From the NCBI GenBank assembly GCA_001780825.1, contig MFIX01000035.1:6772-14849 (forward strand): a stretch of DNA of 8,078 nucleotides, in the 5' to 3' direction. The DNA is from Candidatus Glassbacteria bacterium RIFCSPLOWO2_12_FULL_58_11 (lineage in GTDB: Bacteria > Gemmatimonadota > Glassbacteria > GWA2-58-10). The notes under the pieces were generated by a model. It did no database searches and was not told where the DNA came from. It saw nothing but the letters and a program-made list of their open reading frames with translations. Position 1 is the first letter of the stretch. Each line of letters begins with the position of its first letter. Both the position numbers and the translations under genes were made by a program. Below, piece after piece: positions 1 through 6,588 of the stretch.

Positions 1-266
1 AATAACAGGCAGATCGCCAGCCCCATGAAAAACTGGGCGATCAGCAGCGGCCCGGTCTGACCGCCGGACAGCAGGATCAGCAGGGGATAGACCGGCGTCC
101 GGGCCCCGGTGTAGCCTGAGAAGTCCCAATTCCTGAGCATCCCGGCCAGTTCGAGGTAGTCACGGCTGTCCCGGAAATACAGCGGCGAATACAGGACGGA
201 GAAAATCAGGCGGGCCAGGACCGCCGCGGCAATGAGCCAGATGATTTTCTTACCATTGACAGGCAT
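1..266 (-). CDS. GT-C family membrane glycosyltransferase (GT39/ArnT-like), N-terminal part, runs off the left edge
   Basis: Only the first 88 codons lie in the window; the gene continues past base 1. The ATG at 266 is preceded by an AAGGA Shine-Dalgarno about 6 nt upstream. The protein opens with a short basic stretch (GKK) and a first membrane helix (about residues 8-27). Next comes a loop 'YFRDSRDYLELA' (about 30-41), whose acidic residues sit where GT-C enzymes carry their catalytic loop-1 Asp. Then 'GARTPVYPLLILL' (about 54-66) resembles the R-x-P-x-YP-hydrophobic signature of GT39-type transferases that use polyprenyl-phosphate sugars, followed by another helix. Known of the family: transfer of a sugar from a lipid-linked donor on the periplasmic side of the inner membrane. 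Inferred: it modifies a surface glycan or protein together with the divergent flippase. The acceptor cannot be told, and the C-terminal half is not seen. Confidence 0.75.
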   Translation of the reverse strand, partial: MPVNGKKIIWLIAAAVLARLIFSVLYSPLYFRDSRDYLELAGMLRNWDFSGYTGARTPVYPLLILLSGGQTGPLLIAQFFMGLAICLL

Positions 267-315
267 GTCGTTTCCTTTTGGCGGCAAGAATCGGCTTTCC
301 CGACCGGTCCCTTTA

Positions 316-344
316 AATACAGCAAAGATTACTGTTAAAGTCAA
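316..344 (-). promoter_or_regulatory. Sigma70-like promoter for the GT-C glycosyltransferase
   Basis: On the minus strand a -35 TTGACT (339-344, 5/6 to consensus) and a -10 TGTATT (316-321, 4/6) are separated by exactly 17 bp. Transcription would start near 309, giving a leader of about 43 nt to the ATG at 266. It lies in the 139-bp gap between the divergent glycosyltransferase and flippase genes. No equally good promoter is visible for the flippase on the plus strand. Confidence 0.55.
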
Positions 345-405
345 TCCCGCTGGCGGGCCGCGCGGTTGTTTTTATTTACCCAAACTGCGCGGAAGGTTTA
401 TTTTA

Positions 406-1773
406 ATGGCCGAGTTCATTTCAATTGAACGCAATGGGATGAGAATGGAACTGTTCGACAGGCTCAAAGGAGGCGGGCTGGGCGCGGTGGTGGCCCGGGG
501 TACCGCCGGCTCGCTGATCATCAAAAGCGCGGGCCTGCTCCTTGTGTTCGGAGCGCACCTGCTGCTGACCCGCCTTCTGGGGGCCGGGGGTTACGGGGCT
601 TACAGCCTGGTTATCTCCTGGCTGTCCGTGCTTGCGGTTTTCGCCAAGCTGGGCCAGGTGCCGGTGGCCTTGCGCTTTGTTGCCGCCTACAACACCTCCG
701 GCGATTGGTCTGCTCTGAGAGGATTATTGCTCAGGAGCAGTCAGCTGCTCGGCGGAGCGAGCGCCGGGGCCGGCCTGGCGCTGGCGGCTGTCGTACTCTG
801 GCTGGGAGGGAGGCTGGACAGCGAGCTGCGCCGGGCTTTTCTCATCGGCTGCCTGGCGCTGCCGCTGATGTGCCTGCTGCCAATGCGGGAAGCGGTGCTC
901 CAAGGCCTGAAAAAAATCGTCCTTTCCCAGGCCGCCTCCCGGCTTATCCTTCCGGTGTGCCTGGCCGCATTTGCCGCCCTGAGAGCGCTGGCCGGGAGGA
1001 GGCATTTCGACGGCGCGGATGCGGTCTGGTGCACGCTGCTGGCCTATGCGGTGTGCCTGGTTTTCAGCTCAATCTGGCAGAGAAAGGCGCTGCCCGGGGA
1101 GGTACGGCAAAGCCGACCGGCTTTTCATACCAGGCAGTGGCTGACAGTCGGGCTGGGGATGCTCTTCGTAACCGGCCAGTTCCTGGTCCTTAACCGCATC
1201 GATATCATGATGCTCGGGGCTTTGTCCGGCAAGGCCGGGGCGGGAATATACGCGGTCGCAGCCCGAGTCTCCTGGTTGGTGACCTTTTTCCTCGAAGCCG
1301 TGAGCATGATCGCCGCCCCGCTGATCTCGGAGCTTTATACGGGCAAAAGGATGGCGGAGCTGCAAAGGATGACCTACCACGCAGTCCTGGCCTCCACGAT
1401 TTTCGCCGCCGCGGTATGCCTGGTCCTGCTGGCTTTCGGCAGGTTCTTTCTCGGACTGTTCGGACCCGAGTTCAGCGCCGGCTACACGGCGTTGGGTGTG
1501 CTGTCGTTCGCCCAGTTGATCAACGCGGTCACCGGGCCCTCGGGTTTCCTGCTCACCATGACCGGCCACGAAAAAAGCTACAGCCGGATTCTATTTTTCG
1601 CGCTGCTGCTCAATATCCTGCTCAATTACCTGCTGATACCGCGCTACGGCATGAACGGCGCGGCGGTCGCCACGGCCCTGGCCAACATCCTGCTCAACGC
1701 CTGGTCGGTAATTCTCATCCGCAGGCGGCTGGGGATCTGGTCGCTGTGCGGCGCGGGCGGCCAATCAAAATAA
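406..1773 (+). CDS. Polysaccharide flippase, Wzx/MATE-type (MOP superfamily), 455 aa
   Basis: An integral membrane protein with about 12-14 hydrophobic segments across 455 residues, the usual size for Wzx-like O-antigen/exopolysaccharide flippases. Recognisable blocks are an N-terminal 'RGTAGSLIIKSAGLLL' followed by 'LLTRLLGAGGYGAYSL' (about 31-68), the central 'LNRIDIMMLGALSGKAGAGIYA' region (about 262-283), and the C-terminal 'LLNILLNYLLIPRYGMNGAA' block (401-420), all typical of the polysaccharide biosynthesis branch. Known role: moving undecaprenyl-linked oligosaccharide units across the inner membrane. The frame is open upstream to an ATG at 232, but 406 is chosen. It has GGAAGG nine bases upstream (391-396), whereas 232 lies inside the divergent glycosyltransferase and would add a non-membrane extension. 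ATGs at 439 and 445 remain possible but lack a clear ribosome site. The substrate cannot be read from sequence. Confidence 0.88.
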   Translation: MAEFISIERNGMRMELFDRLKGGGLGAVVARGTAGSLIIKSAGLLLVFGAHLLLTRLLGAGGYGAYSLVISWLSVLAVFAKLGQVPVALRFVAAYNTSGDWSALRGLLLRSSQLLGGASAGAGLALAAVVLWLGGRLDSELRRAFLIGCLALPLMCLLPMREAVLQGLKKIVLSQAASRLILPVCLAAFAALRALAGRRHFDGADAVWCTLLAYAVCLVFSSIWQRKALPGEVRQSRPAFHTRQWLTVGLGMLFVTGQFLVLNRIDIMMLGALSGKAGAGIYAVAARVSWLVTFFLEAVSMIAAPLISELYTGKRMAELQRMTYHAVLASTIFAAAVCLVLLAFGRFFLGLFGPEFSAGYTALGVLSFAQLINAVTGPSGFLLTMTGHEKSYSRILFFALLLNILLNYLLIPRYGMNGAAVATALANILLNAWSVILIRRRLGIWSLCGAGGQSK

Positions 1774-1794
1774 AGGGGCGCGGTGCATCGCCCC
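1767..1794 (-). terminator. Rho-independent terminator of the lipoprotein gene, overlapping the flippase 3' end
   Basis: On the minus strand a GGGGCG / CGCCCC stem (1789-1794 with 1775-1780, 8-nt loop) is followed by TTTATTTT, encoded by 1767-1774. It starts 6 nt beyond the lipoprotein stop codon. The U-tract is the complement of the last Lys codon and the stop of the convergent flippase. In the plus direction the same hairpin is followed by CCTGCTC, so it is probably a poor terminator for the flippase. Confidence 0.65.
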
Positions 1795-1800
1795 CCTGCT

Positions 1801-2289
1801 CTAATTAATGATCGTGTCGCACCCAATACAAAAAGTGCGGGAACCGAGAATCTTTTCCGGCGCGGTTGCGCTTGCCACCTCGATAGTGATCATCCCTCCC
1901 TCAAGCCCGGTGATCTCCCCAAAAACCGTATAATTGCAGTTGCAGCGGCAGGCATTCGCGGTGTGCTCGGTCTCTAGAACCCGGACCACTCCCGGCTTGA
2001 TTGACAAGATAGAGATCGAAATGCTGTCCATACAGCAATTGAATACCGCGCCCGAATGTTCGAAACTCACTTTTCCGTCTTTCTCACCCGCGTGCAGCCG
2101 ATCCTGGCCCGATACAGCGACACTGGAGGTTCGGGTTTCGCAGCCGCTCAAACCGCTCAGGCGGACTGTGGCCCCCTCGAGCGGCGGATAATCAGATGGC
2201 GCGCTCAGCGGGTCCCGCTTTTCACAGGCGGCGATCAGCGGCAGGGCGGCGATGACAAAGCTGAATATTGCGGTTACGATACGCGACAT
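1801..2289 (-). CDS. Cysteine-rich lipoprotein of unknown function, 162 aa
   Basis: The first 21 residues form a lipoprotein signal peptide: basic R3, a hydrophobic core (4-19) and lipobox 'LIAAC' with lipidated Cys22. The mature protein is about 140 residues and carries eight further cysteines in a striking layout: C50, adjacent C85-C86, 'CRCNC' at 114-118, and 'CIGC' at 154-157. Alternating hydrophobic stretches suggest a small beta-sandwich domain. The pattern HxxxxxxCC...CxCxC followed by 'NYTVFGEITGL' reminds me of uncharacterised bacterial lipoproteins, but I cannot name a family. The ATG at 2289 is chosen over the in-frame ATG at 2406 because it opens directly on the signal peptide and has GAAGGG seven bases upstream (2297-2302). 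It has its own terminator and is separated from the upstream 1254-aa gene by a strong terminator, so it is probably monocistronic. No convincing promoter was found. Confidence 0.8.
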   Translation of the reverse strand: MSRIVTAIFSFVIAALPLIAACEKRDPLSAPSDYPPLEGATVRLSGLSGCETRTSSVAVSGQDRLHAGEKDGKVSFEHSGAVFNCCMDSISISILSIKPGVVRVLETEHTANACRCNCNYTVFGEITGLEGGMITIEVASATAPEKILGSRTFCIGCDTIIN

Positions 2290-2417
2290 TTTTCGACCCT
2301 TCAGTTTGCGTGGCTGCATTTGGCTGGAGAAGATCTGTGGTCCGGGAGAGTATCTGTTCTTTTGGTATATTCCAGCGCTCAGGCCGGCAGCCGGCTGGAA
2401 AGCCATTGCGGAGCATT

Positions 2418-2461
2418 AAAAAAGCGGCCGCCCGGGGCATGGCCGGCGCCCCGGAGCGGCC
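2418..2461 (-). terminator. Strong rho-independent terminator after the 1254-aa secreted protein gene
   Basis: On the minus strand GGCCGCTCCGGGGC (2448-2461) pairs with GCCCCGGGCGGCC (2426-2438). Only one base bulges, the loop is 9 nt, and the stem is followed by GC and then TTTTTT (2418-2423). It lies about 40 nt beyond the stop codon at 2500 and isolates the large gene from the downstream lipoprotein. Confidence 0.85.
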
Positions 2462-2464
2462 TGT

Positions 2465-2496
2465 AAAGCCGGGATCCCCCCTTGGTCCCGGACTTT
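2465..2496 (-). other. GC-rich stem-loop between the large gene's stop and its terminator
   Basis: AAAGCCGGGA (2465-2474) is complementary to TCCCGG-a-CTTT (2486-2496), giving a 10-bp stem with one bulged base and an 11-nt loop, 3 nt after the stop codon at 2500. No U-tract follows, so it is not itself a terminator. Placed directly ahead of the true terminator hairpin, it could protect the mRNA 3' end. That role is inference. Confidence 0.4.
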
Positions 2497-2499
2497 AGT

Positions 2500-5400
2500 T
2501 CATTTCAACAGGACCATCTTGCGCGTATCGGTAAAGGAGCCGCTCTCCAGGCGGTAGAAATAAACGCCCGAGGCGAGCTGGTTGCCTTTGGAATCCGAGC
2601 CGTTCCACTGTATGTAATATGTCCCGGCTTCCACCTGCTTATCGGCCAGGGTGGACACCAGCCGGCCCCTAAGGTCGTAAACTGTCAGCCGTACATGCGC
2701 CGGCGCTCCGACCGTGTAGCTGATCGTGGTCGATGGGTTAAAGGGGTTCGGAGTGTTCTGGGCCAGGGCGAAAGCCCGCGGCAGGTTCGGCCCCTGGTCT
2801 TTGGAATCAGTATCCAGCAGCCCGGAACCCAGCTTGATCCGCATCTCGCTGTCGCCCTCCAGGGAGACATTGGCAGTCACCGGCGCACCGCTCGAGTTGT
2901 CAGCCAACCCGGCGTAGAGCTCATAATCGCCCGGCGCGGCATTCACTGTAAACCGGCCCGCGGCATCGCTGGTGACCGATATCTGGCCTCCGGTGCGGGT
3001 ATTCATCAGACTGATAAGCGCGCCCGGCACCATCTGTCCGTCTTTATCCTCGACCGTGCCGTCGACTTTCACCTCGGCCTCTGGCAAGGTAATATCCAGT
3101 CGGCGGTCTTGCGTGCAATCGATCCCCTGCAAAAACACACCGTTGTAGTCCTTGGTATTCGGTTCGACATAGATATCATAGATATTCGCCTTGACCACCA
3201 CGCCCCAGTTACCGTTATCATCGGTCCAGGCGTAGAAATCGTAATCTCCCCACCAGGGAATGAAACTGGTCTTTCCGCCGTACATATCCGACCGGTAAGC
3301 CGGCGCTCCGCTCTCCGGAGCGAACGCATCGGTATTCGAGTTCTGCGCCGCCGCTTCCTGACCGTCCGCGCGCACCGGATCGGGCAGGGTTTCCTGCACC
3401 AGTCCCACCGCGCCGGCCAGAGCGAGACCGCGCATGGGCATGTCCGGATCGACAGGCAGGATAGTGATCACGCTGTCCTGGCCGCTGTAATTGGGAATCA
3501 GGTGCAGCATCACGCCCGGGAGCGCTTTCCCATTGCCGCCGGTTACCTGGCCGGAGATTTTTACCCCGGGGCGAAGCACTACTTCCAGAGACTGGTCGCC
3601 GGTAATCTCGAGTGAGATTTTACTCGAATCCGGGAAATAATCGGCGGCTGGAGAGATCAGCACTCCGTAGAGCCCGGCCATCATCTGTATCTCGAACGAA
3701 CCGTCGCGGCCCGAGCTCACCGCGCCCTGCCAGCTCCCATCATCCCCGTAAAAGCTCAGGTAGCTGCCCTCGATGCCGTGGCCCAGCGGATCGACAGTCC
3801 TGCCGCTGAGACGGAATCCAGCCTGAAGGCTCAGGGTCAGGTCCAGGTCGCTGCTCAGGGTGACTCCGGTCATTTTCTGGCTCGGGTAGCCGCCCTTCTC
3901 GTAGCGGCCGTCGAAATACAGGTCGTATGTCCCGGGGAACACTCGAACTGAAAACGCGCCGTTCTCATCGGTATAGACATAACGGCTCCACCACGCATAT
4001 TCCGGATAGTCTTGATACTTGACCATGCCATCCGGCGAGATATAGGCACTGTCTTCGGCTCCGGAAGACGCGGTCTGCATCATGAATGAGCCCCAGGGCT
4101 GCGGCGAGCCGTCGGGACGCACTAACCGGCCGCTGAACATAATTCCGGCCTCGATCGTCACCTGCGGAGTCTCGAGACGGTCCCCCTCGGCCAAATTCCA
4201 GGTCCCGGACTTGGTCTGCTGAGATGGATAATCCCAGGGCGCGATCACCTCGACAGTGTATTCGCCGGGAAGCAGCGCCGCCTGCCAGTTGCCTTCCGCA
4301 TCGGACCAGCTGGTAAACGCCTGGTAGTAATAGTAAGGCGAGCGTTTCGAATCGACTGCCTCGTCTTCCGCGCCGGAGCCGCCCGAAGCGACACTGTCGC
4401 TGCCTGCCACGCCATCCGGATCGGACGGGTCGGTTTTGCCTGGATCGGTTTCGCCGCTGTAATCCTGTGGGTAGGTGGGCCAGAGATTGATCTGCGCCCA
4501 GGAGACCGGTTTGCCCCGGCTGTCGATCACCGAGCCGGTGATAATACCACCGGCTGCCAGGCGGATATCATAGTCAAGATCGCCGCTGACAGTCAGCGGG
4601 CCGACCGACTGGTCGGGCAGAAGGTAGGCGCCGTAAAAGCGGACATCGATCCAGTAATCGCCTTCCAGCAGGGCGACTTCATAGCGGCCCGCCGTATCGG
4701 TATAGGCCCAGCGGGAGTCCTGGCCGCCGTAGAAGGTCAGGCCCACGCCGCTCAACGGGTGGCCGTCCGGAGCCAGCAGCGCTCCGCTGACACGGTTGCC
4801 CGAATCGAGAACGATCTTATAATCGGTATCGCCGTCAATCCGGACCCCGCGGATAACCGGCTGCGGCGGGAAATAATAGGGTGCGCTGAGATAGATCTCG
4901 TAGGTGCCGGGGAAAAGCGCCACACTGAAAGCGCCCTGCTCATCGGAATACCCCCAGCGGTACTGGCCGCTTTCATAATCGATCAGGCTGAACCCGGTGA
5001 AAGGCGCCGCCGCTCCGCGGTCATCCACCGTGACGCCGGAGAATATGACGCCGGACTTGAGAGTGTAAGTGAGATCGGCGCCTTTTTCGCCGACCTCGAA
5101 GTTATCGTAGATCTGGTCATCCGGGTAACGGCTGCCGGCCGGGCTTTTGATCGAGGCCGAATAGGAACCCTGCGGCAGACTGAGACTGAAAGCGCCCGAC
5201 TTGTCGGTTTCGGCCTGTACTCCGCCGATCCCGTCATTGGACCAGATATACAGCGTAGCTCCGGCCACCGCGCCGCCGGCATCGTCAGCCACCCGGCCGT
5301 TTACCGGCAAGGTGGGCAGGTTCTGCAGGGACAGGGTGTACGAAATCGCCGACGCATCTTCATCCACGCCCTCCGCGCCCGTGCCGGCGTCCAGGAAAAT

Positions 5401-6264
5401 GATCCCGCCCGGATAACTGGTAATTTGAATATAGTATGTGCCGTCTTTGGGCAGGCTGGCGCCGATCAGGCTGCCGCCGGGCCAGATTATTGGAGAGATG
5501 ATCCGCGAATCGGACAGATCGGCTTCTTTTAAGCCATAGTAGCCGCCCGAGATCAGGTTGGTGTCGGCATCGAACAGCTGGGTGACAGTCCAGCCATTGT
5601 TGTTGTCGGTCGGCAGGGCCTCGATCCGGACAAAATCCCCGGCTTTGCCCTGGAAAGAGTAAACATCCACATCGGACTGGGGCGTGGAACCCGCGGCGAC
5701 CATCGCGCCGTATTCGATGGCCTGGGCCGCGTCCCAGGTGTCATTGGGCTCGATCTCGCTGCTGTTCGGCTCGCCCACGTCAAAACCTGCGGAGGCGAGC
5801 GACGTTCCTCCCTGTCGGGACAGCCCGGAGAGGCGGTTTATTTCCTGTAAAATCCGGGGCCCCTGGCCATCGGCCGAAACCCGGCTGGTCCTGAGCTCGC
5901 GGGCGAGGCCTTCGAGCAGCAGGCTCCTCTGCTTGCCGTTCGGCGCCAGATAAGCGCGCGAAGGCTGACTTTTCTGCACCGAGGCTGCCGAGGCAGCCGG
6001 AGCCGCGGCCTTGATCTTTTTGACCTGTTTGTTCTGCGGGGCGGCCTTGACCGTCTTCCGGTTCAGGGCCTCAATCTTTTCCGAGGCCGCGGCCTGGGCC
6101 CGCAGGATTCTCAGGAGGCTGCCGTGCTGGGGGGAAAGCGTGTTCCGGCTGCCCTGGGGCTCTCCAGCGAGCGCTTCCCGGACCGGAAGCGTCCGGGGAG
6201 AGATTCCGCAGAGCAGCAGCACCAGAATTAAATAGTATAGCTTGTTGCTAATCTTCGGTACCAT
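2500..6264 (-). CDS. Giant secreted protein: signal peptide, PPC-like domain, eight carboxypeptidase-regulatory-like Ig repeats, T9SS/FlgD-like C-terminal tail (1254 aa)
   Basis: Domains in order: signal peptide 1-33 (helix about 9-20, cleavage likely after 'ALA' 31-33); a charged, Ala-rich linker (about 50-165); a PPC-like beta-sandwich (about 168-315: 'IEPNDTWDAAQAI', 'SDVDVYSF', 'KDGTYYIQIT'); eight tandem CarboxypepD_reg-like domains starting near 320, 406, 489, 573, 707, 815, 899 and 1063. Most of these repeat a 'VSGxxxDxxGxP...YTDxxGxFxVxLxPGxYxIxV' plan. The C-terminus (about 1165-1254) is a FlgD-like/T9SS type A sorting module with 'NTPNPFNPSTTI', 'LTVYDLRGR', 'SGVYFYRL' and 'KMVLLK'. 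Such proteins are exported by Sec, then across the outer membrane, and the tail is usually removed. No catalytic domain is visible, so an adhesin, matrix or stalk role is plausible. The start at 6264 is preferred: AAGGGGG lies 6 nt upstream. The ATG at 6282 is an alternative, with GAGGTGG very close to it. Confidence 0.88.
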   Translation of the reverse strand: MVPKISNKLYYLILVLLLCGISPRTLPVREALAGEPQGSRNTLSPQHGSLLRILRAQAAASEKIEALNRKTVKAAPQNKQVKKIKAAAPAASAASVQKSQPSRAYLAPNGKQRSLLLEGLARELRTSRVSADGQGPRILQEINRLSGLSRQGGTSLASAGFDVGEPNSSEIEPNDTWDAAQAIEYGAMVAAGSTPQSDVDVYSFQGKAGDFVRIEALPTDNNNGWTVTQLFDADTNLISGGYYGLKEADLSDSRIISPIIWPGGSLIGASLPKDGTYYIQITSYPGGIIFLDAGTGAEGVDEDASAISYTLSLQNLPTLPVNGRVADDAGGAVAGATLYIWSNDGIGGVQAETDKSGAFSLSLPQGSYSASIKSPAGSRYPDDQIYDNFEVGEKGADLTYTLKSGVIFSGVTVDDRGAAAPFTGFSLIDYESGQYRWGYSDEQGAFSVALFPGTYEIYLSAPYYFPPQPVIRGVRIDGDTDYKIVLDSGNRVSGALLAPDGHPLSGVGLTFYGGQDSRWAYTDTAGRYEVALLEGDYWIDVRFYGAYLLPDQSVGPLTVSGDLDYDIRLAAGGIITGSVIDSRGKPVSWAQINLWPTYPQDYSGETDPGKTDPSDPDGVAGSDSVASGGSGAEDEAVDSKRSPYYYYQAFTSWSDAEGNWQAALLPGEYTVEVIAPWDYPSQQTKSGTWNLAEGDRLETPQVTIEAGIMFSGRLVRPDGSPQPWGSFMMQTASSGAEDSAYISPDGMVKYQDYPEYAWWSRYVYTDENGAFSVRVFPGTYDLYFDGRYEKGGYPSQKMTGVTLSSDLDLTLSLQAGFRLSGRTVDPLGHGIEGSYLSFYGDDGSWQGAVSSGRDGSFEIQMMAGLYGVLISPAADYFPDSSKISLEITGDQSLEVVLRPGVKISGQVTGGNGKALPGVMLHLIPNYSGQDSVITILPVDPDMPMRGLALAGAVGLVQETLPDPVRADGQEAAAQNSNTDAFAPESGAPAYRSDMYGGKTSFIPWWGDYDFYAWTDDNGNWGVVVKANIYDIYVEPNTKDYNGVFLQGIDCTQDRRLDITLPEAEVKVDGTVEDKDGQMVPGALISLMNTRTGGQISVTSDAAGRFTVNAAPGDYELYAGLADNSSGAPVTANVSLEGDSEMRIKLGSGLLDTDSKDQGPNLPRAFALAQNTPNPFNPSTTISYTVGAPAHVRLTVYDLRGRLVSTLADKQVEAGTYYIQWNGSDSKGNQLASGVYFYRLESGSFTDTRKMVLLK

Positions 6265-6361
6265 CGAAAACCCCCTTCGCATTTTCCACCTCGGTGTCTT
6301 TATCCCCCGGAGCTTCCGCTACCTGGGGCAGGATCAGGAATCCGAACACTATTGCCTCCAT
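6248..6361 (-). CDS. Possible 33-37-aa small ORF overlapping the start of the giant gene
   Basis: An ORF from ATG 6361 to TAG 6248-6250 encodes 37 residues: a hydrophobic opening 'MEAIVFGFLILPQVAEAP' followed by an acidic tail (GDKDTEVE...DGTED). The ATG has no Shine-Dalgarno, because a 12-bp palindrome fills that space. An in-frame GTG at 6349, however, is preceded by GGAGG five bases upstream, giving a 33-aa product. The ORF ends 14 nt inside the giant gene in another frame, covering both of that gene's candidate starts and its ribosome sites, an arrangement that permits translational coupling. It could equally be a chance ORF, and part of its tail is dictated by the overlapping sequence. 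I recognise no family. Confidence 0.3.
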   Translation of the reverse strand: MEAIVFGFLILPQVAEAPGDKDTEVENAKGVFDGTED

Positions 6362-6363
6362 TG

Positions 6364-6375
6364 AACTTTAAAGTT
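6364..6375. repeat. Perfect 12-bp palindrome AACTTTAAAGTT
   Basis: AACTTTAAAGTT is identical on both strands and AT-only at its centre in an otherwise GC-rich region. It lies 34 nt after the 38-aa ORF stop and 2 nt upstream of the ATG at 6361. It could be a protein-binding site or an mRNA hairpin element. Nothing shows which. Confidence 0.35.
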
Positions 6376-6408
6376 TGCCGGTACGGACGATCGACCGGTC
6401 CGGGCCGC

Positions 6409-6525
6409 TTACAGCAAAAAGCCCTGGCTCAGGCCGACAAGCATCATGAAATAAGCGACCACGCACAGCAGCGCTTTCCCGAAAGGGAAGGCGGATTGAT
6501 AATCATTATTGGCCTTAACGTACAT
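6409..6525 (-). CDS. Small single-pass membrane protein, 38 aa, unknown function
   Basis: A 38-codon ORF from ATG 6525 to TAA 6409-6411. It is preceded by a perfect AGGAGG (6532-6537) at 6-nt spacing, the best ribosome site in the window. The product begins with a polar segment 'MYVKANNDYQSAFPFGK' (1-17), followed by one hydrophobic helix 'ALLCVVAYFMMLVGLSQGFLL' running from 18 to the C-terminus, with Lys17 at the likely cytoplasmic side. One cysteine (C21) lies in the helix. It has no signal-peptidase motif and no recognisable family. It starts 63 nt after the coiled-coil gene stop with no intervening terminator and lies 144 nt upstream of the giant secreted protein, so it probably shares their transcript. 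It may be a small inner-membrane partner of the export or anchoring of its neighbours, which is inference only. Confidence 0.6.
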   Translation of the reverse strand: MYVKANNDYQSAFPFGKALLCVVAYFMMLVGLSQGFLL

Positions 6526-6531
6526 CTTGCT

Positions 6532-6537
6532 CCTCCT
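6532..6537 (-). promoter_or_regulatory. Perfect AGGAGG ribosome binding site of the 38-aa ORF
   Basis: AGGAGG on the minus strand, six bases before the ATG at 6525, within ATAGGAGGAGCAAG. This consensus site is stronger than those of the larger genes here and is the main reason to accept the 38-aa ORF as real. Confidence 0.65.
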
Positions 6538-6588
6538 ATATTTATCCCGCTCTGGGGACCGATTATTCAGCTTGATACTGCTTGAGTT

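Noticed and set aside
232..405. N-terminal extension of the flippase to ATG 232
   Set aside because: It would overlap the divergent glycosyltransferase start and its promoter and adds a polar stretch foreign to the family. The ATG at 406 has a good ribosome site.
1069..1569. Minus-strand 166-codon ORF inside the flippase gene
   Set aside because: It is Gln/Glu/Arg/Gly-rich shadow sequence opposite conserved membrane helices of the flippase.
2290..2406. N-terminal extension of the lipoprotein to ATG 2406
   Set aside because: It would bury the lipoprotein signal peptide behind 39 residues. The ATG at 2289 has its own GAAGGG and starts directly on the signal peptide.
2482..3615. Plus-strand 377-codon ORF antisense to the giant gene
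   Set aside because: It lies entirely opposite a gene with clear domains and a sorting tail. Its translation is rich in His/Arg/Gly without a recognisable domain, as expected from the complement of GC-rich codons.
4759..5532. Plus-strand 257-codon ORF antisense to the giant gene
   Set aside because: It is a shadow of the Ig-repeat coding sequence, with no ribosome site, no family resemblance and low-complexity Arg/Ala-rich sequence.
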